This document shows positions 22,359 through 31,421 of a stretch of 39,230 bases of DNA, piece by piece; positions within the stretch are counted from its first letter, which is position 1; each line of letters opens with the position of its first letter. Under the pieces are notes generated by a model. That model was not told where the DNA came from. It ran no database searches and saw only the letters and a program-made list of their open reading frames with translations. The DNA lies in assembly GCA_902511425.1 (NCBI GenBank), contig CABXFE010000007.1, positions 1 through 39,230 of the forward strand, written 5' to 3'. Source of the DNA: an uncultured SAR86 cluster bacterium. GTDB taxonomy: Bacteria > Pseudomonadota > Gammaproteobacteria > Magnimaribacterales > D2472. The position numbers were made by a program, and so were the translations under genes.

Positions 22359-22529
22359 TTAAGATTCTAGAAGCTCAAAATCAAATTTACTCACTCCACA
22401 TTCGGGGCACACCCAATCATCTGGAATATCTTCCCACTTTGTTCCAGCAGGAATGCCATCCTCAGGATCGCCGAGCTCTTCATCATAGATGTAACCACAT
22501 ATCACGCATTCATATTTTTTGTAATTCAT
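22359..22529 (-). CDS. Rubredoxin (56 residues)
   Basis: A short minus-strand frame with ATG at 22529-22527 and TAA at 22361-22359. It encodes the two iron-binding knuckles CVICGY (Cys8, Cys11) and CPECGV (Cys41, Cys44), with the usual [16 protein letters not shown] and [11 protein letters not shown] between them. This is a complete rubredoxin with one Fe(Cys)4 centre that carries single electrons in the cytoplasm. It starts 2 bases after the stop of the transporter gene, so both are likely on one transcript. It converges on the cupin gene. It could serve the Rieske enzyme, the P450 or an oxygen-stress pathway; the partner is not defined by sequence. Confidence 0.93.
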   Translation of the reverse strand: MNYKKYECVICGYIYDEELGDPEDGIPAGTKWEDIPDDWVCPECGVSKFDFELLES

Positions 22530-22531
22530 AA

Positions 22532-23872
22532 TTAGTTTTTTAAATTAGCTTTAATTTTTGCATGCTCTTCCCTGCTTAAGGAATGAGAGAATAATAAATA
22601 TGCTGCAATAGAATAACTAATAATTGGCACAAATGTATAGATATAAAAAATTGCTATTTTTGAAGAAGAGCTATTCTCTATGCCTATGCTGATATCAAAA
22701 CCCCAAAACATCTCTAAGACTAAATAAGGTATGACAGCAGCTAAGGCAAAGCCTACTTTGGTAAAAGTTGTTAAATATGAGAAAACTGTTCCAGAAATGT
22801 TTTCACCTCTTTCAAGATTTAATTTATCTGATACATCGGCAACAATTGCATTGATTAAGGGCAATGGTCCAGAAAATGCAAAGCCATATAACACTATAAA
22901 AGAACCAACAGCAAAAAGTTTTGGCAAGTCCGCAAAATCTTTTATAAACCAGTAACCAATAAAACCCAAGGTTAAAACTATAATTGCATAGACGCATGAA
23001 ATGCCTGCAGCAAAATGCTTAGATGTCTTGATGCCGAGATATCTCCATATTGATAAACCCAAAACACTTACTACATAGTAAGCAAGCATCAGCCTGGATG
23101 AGTATTGTGGCAATTCAATGACGACTTCCATCCATATCAGATATAGTGCTCCATTCAAACTCATACAAAAAGCAATCAATACAGCCGCAAAAACAATCTT
23201 ATTTAACATTTCATTGCTAAATAAACTTTTAAATGCTTTAAATGGATTTGTTAATTTTTCGCTGGAGCTAGATTCTGAGGAATCAGGAACATACCTAAGC
23301 GCATTGATTGTAATAAGAGGAATGATTAATAATACAAATAAACCAATGGCATTAACTTTTGCTTTTAAAGAGGGGTCGTTAATCTCTACAATTGCTGGAA
23401 TTAAGATAACAGAAAACATTCCTAACAAAGCCATTAACTCTCTAAGAGTTAACAGTTTTGTTCGATCATCATAATCTGGCGCAAGAAAAGATGACCAAGA
23501 TAATTGGGTGATGCTACTTAAGGTAAAGGCTGAATAAAGTAGAAAAAGAGCGCCAAAAAAGTACAAGCTAGTGGGTTGATCTGTAGTTGGTAAAAAAATT
23601 AGGTATGTAGCAAGCATAAATACTGGCGCTGATAAGAATACCCACAGTTTGTGCTTTCCCCACTTTGAAGGAAATTTATCAATTAATACTCCCATCACTG
23701 GGTCGGTTAAAATGTCTGTAAACCTGCCAAAGAAAAATATAATTCCAACAAGTGATAAACCCAAACCGAGATCATCAGCATAAAAAGGCAGTATGAATAT
23801 GAACATTGGCATACCGGCTGCAGACGTTGGAAGATTCAATGCGGTAAATGAAAGCCGCTTAAATAAGTTCAT
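22532..23872 (-). CDS. MFS transporter of the GPH cation-symporter type
   Basis: A 446-residue polytopic membrane protein with about 12 helices. The N-terminal [19 protein letters not shown] contains the signature of the glycoside-pentoside-hexuronide:cation symporters (D-P-(V/I)-x-G-x-x-x-D-(R/K)-..-G-(R/K)). The classical substrates are sugars, with Na+ or H+, but this family is widely duplicated in marine and steroid-degrading bacteria and substrates are often unknown. Uptake of a polar steroid conjugate is possible and speculative. It lies between the CBS protein (12 bases upstream) and rubredoxin (2 bases downstream). Confidence 0.85.
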   Translation of the reverse strand: MNLFKRLSFTALNLPTSAAGMPMFIFILPFYADDLGLGLSLVGIIFFFGRFTDILTDPVMGVLIDKFPSKWGKHKLWVFLSAPVFMLATYLIFLPTTDQPTSLYFFGALFLLYSAFTLSSITQLSWSSFLAPDYDDRTKLLTLRELMALLGMFSVILIPAIVEINDPSLKAKVNAIGLFVLLIIPLITINALRYVPDSSESSSSEKLTNPFKAFKSLFSNEMLNKIVFAAVLIAFCMSLNGALYLIWMEVVIELPQYSSRLMLAYYVVSVLGLSIWRYLGIKTSKHFAAGISCVYAIIVLTLGFIGYWFIKDFADLPKLFAVGSFIVLYGFAFSGPLPLINAIVADVSDKLNLERGENISGTVFSYLTTFTKVGFALAAVIPYLVLEMFWGFDISIGIENSSSSKIAIFYIYTFVPIISYSIAAYLLFSHSLSREEHAKIKANLKN

Positions 23873-23884
23873 GCAGAGATGGGT

Positions 23885-24286
23885 TTAGGGTTTAAAAACG
23901 TCTCTCATAGAGATAATGCCAACCAGATGCTCGCCAGAAAAAACTGGTAAATGTCTAATCTGATTCTCTAGCATAAGCTTTTTTGCCTCTGAGTTAGATG
24001 AATCAGGACAAGTAAAAATTAATTTTCTAGTCATCACATCTTTTACGGTTTTAGAGTCTAAATTTTTAGCTCCACCTGATAAGGCATAAACGAGATCACG
24101 CTCAGTCAGAATTCCAACAACAGATGATTTTGAAAGATGGTCCCCTGCACCGCTTGCACTAATCATCAAGGCGCCAATTTTATTCTTATTCATCAAAGCA
24201 GCTGCATCAAATAAATTTGAGTCCTCTGAGATAGTAAATATATCCCAATATTTTTGCTCATTTAAATGATCTTTTACTTTTTTCAT
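23885..24286 (-). CDS. Two-CBS-domain protein
   Basis: A 133-residue protein made of a CBS pair. The first repeat includes DAAALMNKNKIGALMIS and VVGILTERDLVYAL, the second DVMTRKLIFTCPDSS and HLPVFSGEHLVGIISMRDVF. CBS pairs bind adenosyl nucleotides (AMP, ATP, SAM, NADH) and change the activity of partner proteins. No fused effector domain exists. It is upstream of the transporter by 12 bases and may be co-transcribed with it. Its divergent neighbour is the TonB-type gene. Confidence 0.88.
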   Translation of the reverse strand: MKKVKDHLNEQKYWDIFTISEDSNLFDAAALMNKNKIGALMISASGAGDHLSKSSVVGILTERDLVYALSGGAKNLDSKTVKDVMTRKLIFTCPDSSNSEAKKLMLENQIRHLPVFSGEHLVGIISMRDVFKP

Positions 24287-24423
24287 ATTTTAATTTTTAT
24301 TGCAGAAGCTATGTCACAATTATGTCAAAGATATTAACATCGCAACAATTTTCTTGGTATCATTAGTTTGTTGAACTCTTTGTATAACTATTAGATTTAT
24401 AACTATAACAACTTAAGAACATT

Positions 24424-24798
24424 ATGAAATATTTAAATACCCTGTCAGTTTTTACTTTTGCTTTTTTATTAACATTACCTGTCTTTGCAGGTGACAAAGG
24501 ATACGTAGGAGAAGAAGGCACAGAAATTGAAGTAACTCGTGTTTCAAGCCCTGCTCCAGAGTATCCAAGAAGAGCAATAAGATTAGGTGTGGAAGGATCT
24601 GTAAGATTGGAATTTGATGTTGATACTGATGGCTCAGTTTTAGATCCTTACGTGGTAGAAAGCAGCCCCGCTGGTGTATTTGATAGAGCAGCCATCAAAG
24701 CTGTAAGGAAATTTTTGTATGAACCACCTACCTATAATGGGACTTCTGTTAAGGTGAATAATGTTCAAATTGATCTTACATTCAAACTAGCCAACTAA
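24424..24798 (+). CDS. Periplasmic TonB C-terminal-domain protein
   Basis: A 124-residue protein with a signal peptide (TLSVFTFAFLLTLPVFA followed by GD) and a TonB C-terminal domain: SPAPEYPRRAIRLGVEGSV, FDVDTDGSV and the AAIKAVRKFLYEPP repeat element. Full-length TonB has an N-terminal anchor and a Pro-rich spacer; both are missing, and cleavage would release the domain into the periplasm. It may act with an unlinked ExbBD system, or bind a receptor or peptidoglycan. The hybrid kinase gene starts 30 bases downstream with its own AAGGA site. TATAACTAT is repeated at 24383 and 24398 in the upstream region, which is A+T-rich and could hold the promoter. Confidence 0.8.
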   Translation: MKYLNTLSVFTFAFLLTLPVFAGDKGYVGEEGTEIEVTRVSSPAPEYPRRAIRLGVEGSVRLEFDVDTDGSVLDPYVVESSPAGVFDRAAIKAVRKFLYEPPTYNGTSVKVNNVQIDLTFKLAN

Positions 24799-24828
24799 CC
24801 CATAATTTAATATAGCCGAAGGATATTT

Positions 24829-27807
24829 ATGCCTATAAGACTCCAGTTACTACTATTTGGGGTCATTGGTAATGTTCTTGTTGCAGCAATATTTATATTT
24901 TCTTTTGGATATAGAGAAAATATACAAGAGGACTCGTCAAACGAATCTCTCTTAACTCTTTACGAATCTGCTTGGTATCAAACTTACAATAAATCTTTTG
25001 ATGTCATGTCAAAGTGGCTTCCTGTAACTGGAGAAAATGCCTCATTTTGGGATCCTGATTCAGAAATTTTTTTAGACGAGGTTCGCTCAAGTAATATTTA
25101 CACTAATCCTCTCCTTGACACTATTAGCGCTGATAGAATAGGAGATGCTCAATATTTGATTGAATTATTTTTTGAAGAAGAGCTTGATTATGGGAACTTG
25201 AGTTATGTAATGGCTTATTTTCCCTCCGGTGAAAGGATTTATTGTGGAAGTGCGCTTGATTTATTGGGCGTTGACCCCTGCTCTCCTGCAGCCCGTCCAG
25301 ATTTTTTTAGTTACTTAGATTCGTTTCTTCAAGATGCTTCAAGCAGACCAAGACAATCAATTGTTAAAATTAAAGATAAAAATGAAGAACAATCGTCCAC
25401 ACTAAATCAAGCATTAAGTTTTCCAGTTAAGGTTGAAGGCGAAACTTTGGCTGTAATAGCTTTGGGAGTAGATATTAGAAAAGGTCTTGAGGTCTTTGAA
25501 GATGAATTTGAAGTTAGAACAGCTATTAATACTGACTCTGGTCTGATCTCTCTGAATGACTACTATCAACAATTTGGTGATACCGAAGATGATCTTTTTG
25601 ATATTGAAAACTTTAATAAACTGACTGATAAAGCGGCTTCATTCAAGGCAGTTAATGGTTCTCGTCACTCTGAAAAAGATACAGAGCTTGGAACTTCAGT
25701 TACCCTGCTACCTTTGAGTACCTTTTTATCAGCAGACGAAGCTCAATTATTTATATTTAAAGATGAAAGGGAAAATATTCTAAGGGCTGCCAACGTATTA
25801 AATCTTACTTATGTAGCTGCAATATCATTTGTTATATTTATAATTTCGCTTATAGCATTCATTACAACAAGAACTTTTGGCGGAATTACAAAAGCTATTG
25901 AAGTTCTTGAAGGCCTCACAAAAGGTGATCACACACAAGAAATGCCTATCAGAAAAGGAATCCTTGCATCTGAGGGAGATGAGGTTGGCCAGCTTTCTGC
26001 TGCCCTTGGAACCTACAAATCTCATTTAGTTGAAATGGAATCAATAAGAGAAGAACAAGCTAAACGAAGGCATGAAAGAGATGAAGTAATAATTGAAAAA
26101 ATGACAGCGCTTGCAGACCAGCTTGATGGAAGTGCCAGAACACTCATTTTAAATGACATCAAAAAAATGAATGAACTTGCTGATAATGCAGATAGAAATT
26201 CTAGCGAAGAAGCCTCTGTTGAATTAATGTTGGTTGCTTTCTCAAGAATGTCAGATGAAGTAAATGGCTTAATAGATGCTAGAACCAGTGAAATGGAAAC
26301 TGCAAGAGATGAAGCTAGAGATGCAAGTGATCAAAAAACGAAGTTCTTTGCAAATATGAGTCATGAATTAAGAACTCCACTAAATGCTATTCTCGGTTAT
26401 GGAGAAATGCTTTATGAAGACTGCGAGGACTTAGGATACGATGACTTGCTTCCTGATCTTAAAAAAATTACCTCATCAGGTACGCACCTATTGTCATTAA
26501 TTAATAACATCTTAGATCTATCAAAAATTGAAGCTGGAAAAATGGAGCTTTTTGTTACTAGCTTTGAAATTGAAAACATGGTTCAGACAATCAAGGATGT
26601 TTCCGAGCCCTTAGCCGCAAAAAATGATAATGGATTTGTAATAAATCTAGATGGAGCCATGGGTTCAATGTCTCAAGATGAAACGAAACTTAGACAATGT
26701 CTTACTAATTTTCTAAGTAATGGCTTCAAGTTTACTAAAAACGGAACAGTCACGTTAGATGTAAAAGCCAGAATGAATGGAGATGTAGAGTTTGTTGATT
26801 TTGCAGTTATTGATACTGGTGCTGGCATGAGCCCAGAAGGCGTAGCAAAAGTTTTCGAAGAATACACTCAAGCTGAACGATCAACCTCAGCGAATTATGG
26901 AGGAACTGGGCTGGGACTTCCAATCTCAAAGAAATTTGCAGAGATGATGGGTGGTGATGTCATAGTGACCAGTGAAGAAGGAGTTGGGTCAGTTTTCACC
27001 ATGTCTGTTCCAAGAGAATGTCCTGAGTACAACGATGATGAGGTTGATAGCAATGTTATCAATCTTGATGCTCAAGATAATCTTGTTGTCTTGGTTGATG
27101 ATGACGTCGCAATGCATGATTTAATTAAGAGAACCATCTCTAAATTAAATTTAACATTGCTTGGAGCTACTAATAGCGAAAAAGGAATGGAGCTAATTCG
27201 AGAAGTTAAACCAAAGCTTATTTTACTAGACGTTTTAATGCCTGGACGTGATGGTTGGTCTTTGCTCAAAGAATGTAAAACTGATCAAGAGCTTAAAGAG
27301 ATTCCGGTAATTATGATTAGCCAACTTAATCAATCTAATCTTGCCTCGTCTTTAGGAGCAAATGATTACCTCACTAAGCCTATAGATAGAACGCATTTTA
27401 TTAATACATTAAAAAGAATAATGGGAACAGACACTCAAAACCAAAAGGTTTTAGTTATCGATGATGATAAAGATGTGCGTGAGCTACTTTCAAGGTTACT
27501 AAAAGATGCAGGATATAGACCGATAGATGCTAGAGATGGGAAAGAAGGTCTTGAAAGAACCAAAGATGAGCCAGCTTTAATAATCCTTGATTTAGAAATG
27601 CCAAGAATGGATGGGTTTGAGTTCCTGGATAACTACATAAAAGATGTGCCTGAGGAAAAAAGAGCACCAGTTCTAGTATTTTCAGGAAAGGACTTGACCG
27701 ATGTTCAAGAAGATCTTTTGAAAGAGCGAGTGGTTGGTCTAGTTAAAAAAGATGATGTTTCAATGGATAAGCTTTCACAGATGATTCAAGGAATTATTAA
27801 AAGCTAG
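24829..27807 (+). CDS. Hybrid sensor histidine kinase with two receiver domains
   Basis: A 992-residue membrane kinase. Transmembrane helix 1 is at about 5-27 and helix 2 at about 327-347, with a periplasmic sensor region of about 300 residues between them. A HAMP region (349-400) and a coiled coil follow. HisKA carries the phospho-acceptor His512 ([11 protein letters not shown]). HATPase_c shows [11 protein letters not shown] (625-635), DTGAGM (from Asp662) and [10 protein letters not shown]. Receiver 1 has phospho-Asp801 ([12 protein letters not shown]), receiver 2 phospho-Asp921 ([12 protein letters not shown]). No histidine phosphotransfer domain is fused. The gene converges on, and overlaps by 4 bases, a lone receiver gene. 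The likely output is the adjoining c-di-GMP genes. The ligand is unknown. Confidence 0.93.
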   Translation: MPIRLQLLLFGVIGNVLVAAIFIFSFGYRENIQEDSSNESLLTLYESAWYQTYNKSFDVMSKWLPVTGENASFWDPDSEIFLDEVRSSNIYTNPLLDTISADRIGDAQYLIELFFEEELDYGNLSYVMAYFPSGERIYCGSALDLLGVDPCSPAARPDFFSYLDSFLQDASSRPRQSIVKIKDKNEEQSSTLNQALSFPVKVEGETLAVIALGVDIRKGLEVFEDEFEVRTAINTDSGLISLNDYYQQFGDTEDDLFDIENFNKLTDKAASFKAVNGSRHSEKDTELGTSVTLLPLSTFLSADEAQLFIFKDERENILRAANVLNLTYVAAISFVIFIISLIAFITTRTFGGITKAIEVLEGLTKGDHTQEMPIRKGILASEGDEVGQLSAALGTYKSHLVEMESIREEQAKRRHERDEVIIEKMTALADQLDGSARTLILNDIKKMNELADNADRNSSEEASVELMLVAFSRMSDEVNGLIDARTSEMETARDEARDASDQKTKFFANMSHELRTPLNAILGYGEMLYEDCEDLGYDDLLPDLKKITSSGTHLLSLINNILDLSKIEAGKMELFVTSFEIENMVQTIKDVSEPLAAKNDNGFVINLDGAMGSMSQDETKLRQCLTNFLSNGFKFTKNGTVTLDVKARMNGDVEFVDFAVIDTGAGMSPEGVAKVFEEYTQAERSTSANYGGTGLGLPISKKFAEMMGGDVIVTSEEGVGSVFTMSVPRECPEYNDDEVDSNVINLDAQDNLVVLVDDDVAMHDLIKRTISKLNLTLLGATNSEKGMELIREVKPKLILLDVLMPGRDGWSLLKECKTDQELKEIPVIMISQLNQSNLASSLGANDYLTKPIDRTHFINTLKRIMGTDTQNQKVLVIDDDKDVRELLSRLLKDAGYRPIDARDGKEGLERTKDEPALIILDLEMPRMDGFEFLDNYIKDVPEEKRAPVLVFSGKDLTDVQEDLLKERVVGLVKKDDVSMDKLSQMIQGIIKS

Positions 27808-28169
27808 GAACCTACAAAGGCCTCAATCTTACCCAACAATCTTTTAAAATCTACTGGCTTAGTATCAAAATCATCAGCTCCACATTCTAGCGCTTTTTGT
27901 TTATCAGATTCCAAAGCATGAGCTGTCAAAGCAATAATTGGAATGGAGTTAATAGATTCGTCAGCCTTAGCTTGAATTGTAGCTTCCCAGCCATCTAAAA
28001 CTGGTAACCCCATATCCATAAGAACAAGATCTGGTGATTCACTTCTCATCATATCAAGGCCAGCTTGACCATCAAATGCCATGATAATTTCATAACCTCT
28101 GCGTGACAGTCTTCTAGATAGCATATCTCGATTCATTTCATTATCTTCAACATATAGTAATTTTGCCAT
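27804..28169 (-). CDS. Single-domain response regulator (CheY/DivK-like)
   Basis: A 121-residue receiver domain. The acidic pocket is Glu8-Asp9, the phospho-acceptor Asp52 ([12 protein letters not shown]), the switch Thr82 (ALTAH) and the conserved Lys104 (DTKPVD). No output domain is present, so it signals by protein contact or acts as a phosphate shuttle. It lies 4 bases downstream of the HisKA-REC-GGDEF gene in the same transcription unit and faces the hybrid kinase gene, from which it may receive phosphate. Similar lone receivers are found after such kinases in many proteobacteria. Confidence 0.92.
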   Translation of the reverse strand: MAKLLYVEDNEMNRDMLSRRLSRRGYEIIMAFDGQAGLDMMRSESPDLVLMDMGLPVLDGWEATIQAKADESINSIPIIALTAHALESDKQKALECGADDFDTKPVDFKRLLGKIEAFVGS

Positions 28170-28173
28170 TGTA

Positions 28174-29658
28174 TTAGTCTCCTACTAACTCACTATCAAT
28201 TAATTTAAATCTATTCCTTCCGTCTTTTTTAGCTTCATAAAGCCTTTCATCGGCTTTGTTTGTTAAATCAGCAGAGGTTTCAGTCTCTGTTGAAAATGCA
28301 ACACCGCCACTTGAGCTTACTTTAATATCTGTACCATCAAAATTAACAATATTATTATTAATTTTTTTAATAAGCTTAGTACAAAATTCCTTTGCTTGAT
28401 CTGGATCAAGATAAAGGATTGCCAAAAACTCTTCTCCCCCTATTCTACCAACTATGTTTGGTGATGAAATCTCTGCTTGTAATAATTGTGCAAATGAAAT
28501 CAACACTGCATCCCCTCCAGCATGTCCATAGTTATCATTAACTTGTTTGAAGAAATCAATATCGAACATTATCGTTGCAAATTGCCGATCATTTGATTGT
28601 TTTGAATTATCCATCGCTTCATCTAAAGCTTCAAAGATTACCCGGCGATTATATATTCCAGTCAATTGATCTGTGGTGGCTTGAATATGTAATTTATTTA
28701 CCAATTCTTTTTCACGCTCACGCCAAAACTTTCTTTCCAATGCTGCTACCACCTTAGCAAGTAAAATAGTTCCATTGATTGGTTTGGGTAGATAATCTTG
28801 AGCGCCTAGTTGAATGCATTTAGAAATACTATCAACATCATTAAAAGCTGAAACCATAATTACAGGCAGTGATTCTGAGCTATGCTCTTTTCTGAATGTT
28901 TTTAAAAGTTCCAATCCATTGATATCAGGCAGTATTACATCAAGCAATATTAAGTCTGGTGTTTTTTTAAAAACCTCAGCAATAGCAGTGTTGCCATCAT
29001 ATGCTGTTCTACATGAAAGGCCTTGCATAGATAAGCGTCTTTGCAAGACTTCGCAATTAGTTACATTGTCATCAACAATCAAAATATCTGATTCCTTAAT
29101 CTCATCTCCAAGAGTAATTGAATACTCAATGTCTCCTAAAGATTTAAAAAGTGCTTCAGCAGATTCAAGCTGATTAGATGAATTGTCATTGTTAGGATCA
29201 ATTGACTCCCCCCTGATGTAGTCAACAAAATTTTCTATTGCAGTTTCAGTTTCTCTTGCTAAGTTAATAATTTGTTGGAAGTCCTCTAATGTGCTTTCTT
29301 CAAGATCATCTTCATAATCTTCCATTAAAATCTCACTATATCCAATGATTGCATTCAATGGAGTTCTGAGATTATGACGAAGCTCAGAGTATTCTTCTGG
29401 GGACTTTTTTGATGAATCGGCATTTGCTCCTGTATTTTGAACAAATGCAACCTCATACTGATCAATTAGTTTTGAACAAGACGATTTGATTTGCTCAATT
29501 TCATCATCCGATTGCAAGTCTGCTTCAGTTAGAACTTTTTCAACCATGTCTACATAATCAAAGATGGCATTAGCGGGCGTTATAAAATCCTGTTTAATTT
29601 GTGTAAGAACAATTTCTTCTGCCCCTTTTGATGTTTCTTTTGGAGTGAGTTTGTCCAT
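28174..29658 (-). CDS. Diguanylate cyclase: HisKA-like dimerisation + REC + GGDEF
   Basis: A 494-residue soluble protein. Residues 90-145 resemble a HisKA dimerisation domain ([19 protein letters not shown], His95) but no ATPase domain follows. A receiver (190-305, phospho-Asp240 in LLDVILPDINGL, Lys292) and a GGDEF domain (325-485) complete it. The active-site motif GGEEF is at 407-411 and the metal-binding DID at 366-368, so c-di-GMP synthesis is likely. The usual RxxD inhibitory site before GGEEF reads SSPN, so product inhibition should be absent. The His95 region is strikingly like that of the hybrid kinase ([17 protein letters not shown]), suggesting cross-talk. It is located between the EAL gene and the lone receiver. 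Confidence 0.92.
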   Translation of the reverse strand: MDKLTPKETSKGAEEIVLTQIKQDFITPANAIFDYVDMVEKVLTEADLQSDDEIEQIKSSCSKLIDQYEVAFVQNTGANADSSKKSPEEYSELRHNLRTPLNAIIGYSEILMEDYEDDLEESTLEDFQQIINLARETETAIENFVDYIRGESIDPNNDNSSNQLESAEALFKSLGDIEYSITLGDEIKESDILIVDDNVTNCEVLQRRLSMQGLSCRTAYDGNTAIAEVFKKTPDLILLDVILPDINGLELLKTFRKEHSSESLPVIMVSAFNDVDSISKCIQLGAQDYLPKPINGTILLAKVVAALERKFWREREKELVNKLHIQATTDQLTGIYNRRVIFEALDEAMDNSKQSNDRQFATIMFDIDFFKQVNDNYGHAGGDAVLISFAQLLQAEISSPNIVGRIGGEEFLAILYLDPDQAKEFCTKLIKKINNNIVNFDGTDIKVSSSGGVAFSTETETSADLTNKADERLYEAKKDGRNRFKLIDSELVGD

Positions 29659-29663
29659 ATTTC

Positions 29664-30758
29664 TTATATATCCTTTGTTTTGAAAGAGTCTAGGAAATTT
29701 GGACGATGCATAAGATATCCTTGACCAATTTTACAACCTAGATCCAACATCATTTGCTTATCTTCCTCTGTTTCAATGCCCTCGCCAATCATCTCTAACT
29801 TAAGATCTTCACAGACTTCTGAGACAAAGCTTATAAGCCTAGCCGTTGATGGATCGGAAACATTAAAAGTGAAGTGCTTATCTAATTTAACAACATCAAT
29901 GGGTAAGTCTCTTACATATTTTAAGGAAGCATATCCAGCACCAAAGTCGTCTAGAGCAATTTTAATCCCTTTATTTTTTAGAACATTTAATGACTCAGAG
30001 GCAACATTTATGTCTGCAAGTTCAGCGGTTTCTGTAACCTCAAGACCGAATTGATTAGGAGCAAGTTGATGCTTTTCTACAAATTCTGTAAATATTGAGC
30101 AAAATTCAGGATGCATAATTGTATGAGCCGAAACATTTAGGTACAAAGTTGCATCTTTTAAACCTATCTCTTCTTTTACAGCAAGGAATTTTTCAAGTTG
30201 CACAAGCGATTCCAAAACAACCAAAGAAAACAAGCTTTCTCCCTCAATTTGGGGAATGATCTGATCGTTTGGTAAAAACCCACCTTTGCCATCCTTAAGC
30301 CTTAAAAGCGCTTCAATTCCAGTAACCTCATCTGTTTCAAGGTCAACTTGTTTTTGATAGGCCAATTCAATTCGTTTATGTTCTATGCAATCAATTGTCT
30401 GTCTTAGGGCATCAAGGCCCGATCTTGAAGAGCACAATAGCTCGATTAACATAATGCCATTGGAGACATCAACAGGAATCATATGCACTCTTGTTCGCAT
30501 ATAAAAATTAATCTTTCTCAATGAGATTTCTATTGGTGTGTCGTAGTAAAGAGCAATGGAGTCTAAATCGCCAAAATTATTGGTAATTTTTTCATCAATT
30601 TTTACAACGGAAAGTTCGTCTAAGGTATCTAAGTTAAAAATATAATTAGCGGCAATATTTGCCCAGGCAATGGAACCATCTAGCTCATAGATAATATATG
30701 GGCTTGGATGATGCTGAAGAGATTTAGTTAAATAATTTAGCTCTTGGTCAGTTTCCAT
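29664..30758 (-). CDS. PAS-like + EAL c-di-GMP phosphodiesterase
   Basis: A 364-residue soluble protein. The N-terminal 100 residues look PAS-like (HHPSPYIIYELDGSIAWAN). The EAL domain has all key residues: Glu149-Ala-Leu151, Asn208 in LNVSAHT, Glu240 in LEVTET, Asp270-Asp271 in ALDDFGAGYAS, Lys294 in VKLDK, Glu327 in IGEGIET and Gln346 in QGYLMHRP. It should hydrolyse c-di-GMP to pGpG. It precedes the GGDEF gene by 5 bases and follows the small membrane protein gene by 6, so synthesis and breakdown enzymes are in one operon and can be balanced by the receiver-linked signals. Confidence 0.92.
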   Translation of the reverse strand: METDQELNYLTKSLQHHPSPYIIYELDGSIAWANIAANYIFNLDTLDELSVVKIDEKITNNFGDLDSIALYYDTPIEISLRKINFYMRTRVHMIPVDVSNGIMLIELLCSSRSGLDALRQTIDCIEHKRIELAYQKQVDLETDEVTGIEALLRLKDGKGGFLPNDQIIPQIEGESLFSLVVLESLVQLEKFLAVKEEIGLKDATLYLNVSAHTIMHPEFCSIFTEFVEKHQLAPNQFGLEVTETAELADINVASESLNVLKNKGIKIALDDFGAGYASLKYVRDLPIDVVKLDKHFTFNVSDPSTARLISFVSEVCEDLKLEMIGEGIETEEDKQMMLDLGCKIGQGYLMHRPNFLDSFKTKDI

Positions 30759-30764
30759 TTTTAT

Positions 30765-31232
30765 TTAACCGTATAGTTTGCTTTGTTTAATCTGCTCATC
30801 TACAAGCTCGACAAAATCTTCTGCAAATGTAATTTTTATAAATTCCCATATCTCTAAGTGTTTAGGCTCTTTAAAAAGGGTTTTAAAAGATATTAACATT
30901 GCTGTCCACTCATCTTCATCAAGCATGCCAATTTTAAATTGATAGAATTGATTTTCTCTCGCTCGTAACATAACGCTAAAATAAGTTAGATAAACGGCAT
31001 TCTCTTCTTTGGTAAGTTCCTCATTATTCCTGAGTTTTATTTTAGTATCGACCAGGATTGGCTTCATGCCAGCGAGAGCAACTTTTTGATGTGAATCAGC
31101 GATATTTTGCCTAGCATTTGCTCGCGCAACTCTATTTTGTTCTCTCAATTCTGTTACCAAAAAATAAACTGTTACAAGCACGGTAAATGGTCCGACAGTT
31201 TGAAGAACTAATATAATTGTTTCAAAATTCAC
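30765..31232 (-). CDS. Membrane-anchored protein of unknown function, first in c-di-GMP operon
   Basis: A 155-residue protein. One N-terminal transmembrane helix (about residues 4-26, ETIILVLQTVGPFTVLVTVY) is followed by a charged coiled-coil-like stretch (REQNRVARANARQNIADSH) and a helical cytoplasmic region ending near EQIKQSKLYG. I do not recognise a named family, though similar anchored helical proteins occur widely in marine proteobacteria. It is the first gene before the EAL, GGDEF and receiver genes and could be an accessory membrane partner of that system. Confidence 0.7.
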   Translation of the reverse strand: MNFETIILVLQTVGPFTVLVTVYFLVTELREQNRVARANARQNIADSHQKVALAGMKPILVDTKIKLRNNEELTKEENAVYLTYFSVMLRARENQFYQFKIGMLDEDEWTAMLISFKTLFKEPKHLEIWEFIKITFAEDFVELVDEQIKQSKLYG

Positions 31233-31323
31233 TTGAAAGTTAAATGTGTTTTTTTATAACTTTAATATAAGGTTTTTTTATGGGTCGGTAAAGAAACTTG
31301 GGGGATATAAAAAAATATTTCTA

Positions 31324-31340
31324 ACGTATAATGCATACGT
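31324..31340 (+). promoter_or_regulatory. tRNA-Arg promoter -10 inside an inverted repeat
   Basis: TATAAT at 31327-31332 is suitably placed for transcription starting just before the tRNA. It lies in the inverted repeat ACGTAT-AATGC-ATACGT. No good -35 is visible. The region between this gene and the divergent membrane-protein gene (31233-31340) otherwise shows only A+T-rich sequence and a G-run at 31300-31304. Confidence 0.45.
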
Positions 31341-31417
31341 GCGCCCGTAGCTCAGCTGGATAGAGTACTTGGCTACGAACCAAGGGGTCGGGAGTTCGAA
31401 TCTCTCCGGGTGCGCCA
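31341..31417 (+). tRNA. tRNA-Arg (anticodon ACG), CCA encoded
   Basis: The 77-base gene folds as a normal cloverleaf. The acceptor stem pairs GCGCCCG with CGGGTGC (one G-T pair), then discriminator G and encoded CCA. The D-arm has GCTCAGCTGGATAGAGTA, the anticodon arm TTGG-CTACGAA-CCAA, and the T-arm GGGAGTTCGAATCTCTCC with the TTCGAAT loop. The anticodon ACG is the usual one for CGN arginine codons; A34 is normally converted to inosine by TadA. The 3' end is 4 bases from the stop of the convergent Baeyer-Villiger monooxygenase gene. Confidence 0.96.
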
Positions 31418-31421
31418 GTTT

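Noticed and set aside
24361-24423. Repeated TATAAC as a CRISPR or iteron array
   Set aside because: There are only a few short, irregular copies in an A+T-rich promoter region, without spacers or an origin-like context.
31341-31417. Prophage or integrative element at the tRNA
   Set aside because: No integrase, phage gene or duplicated tRNA end is present in the window.
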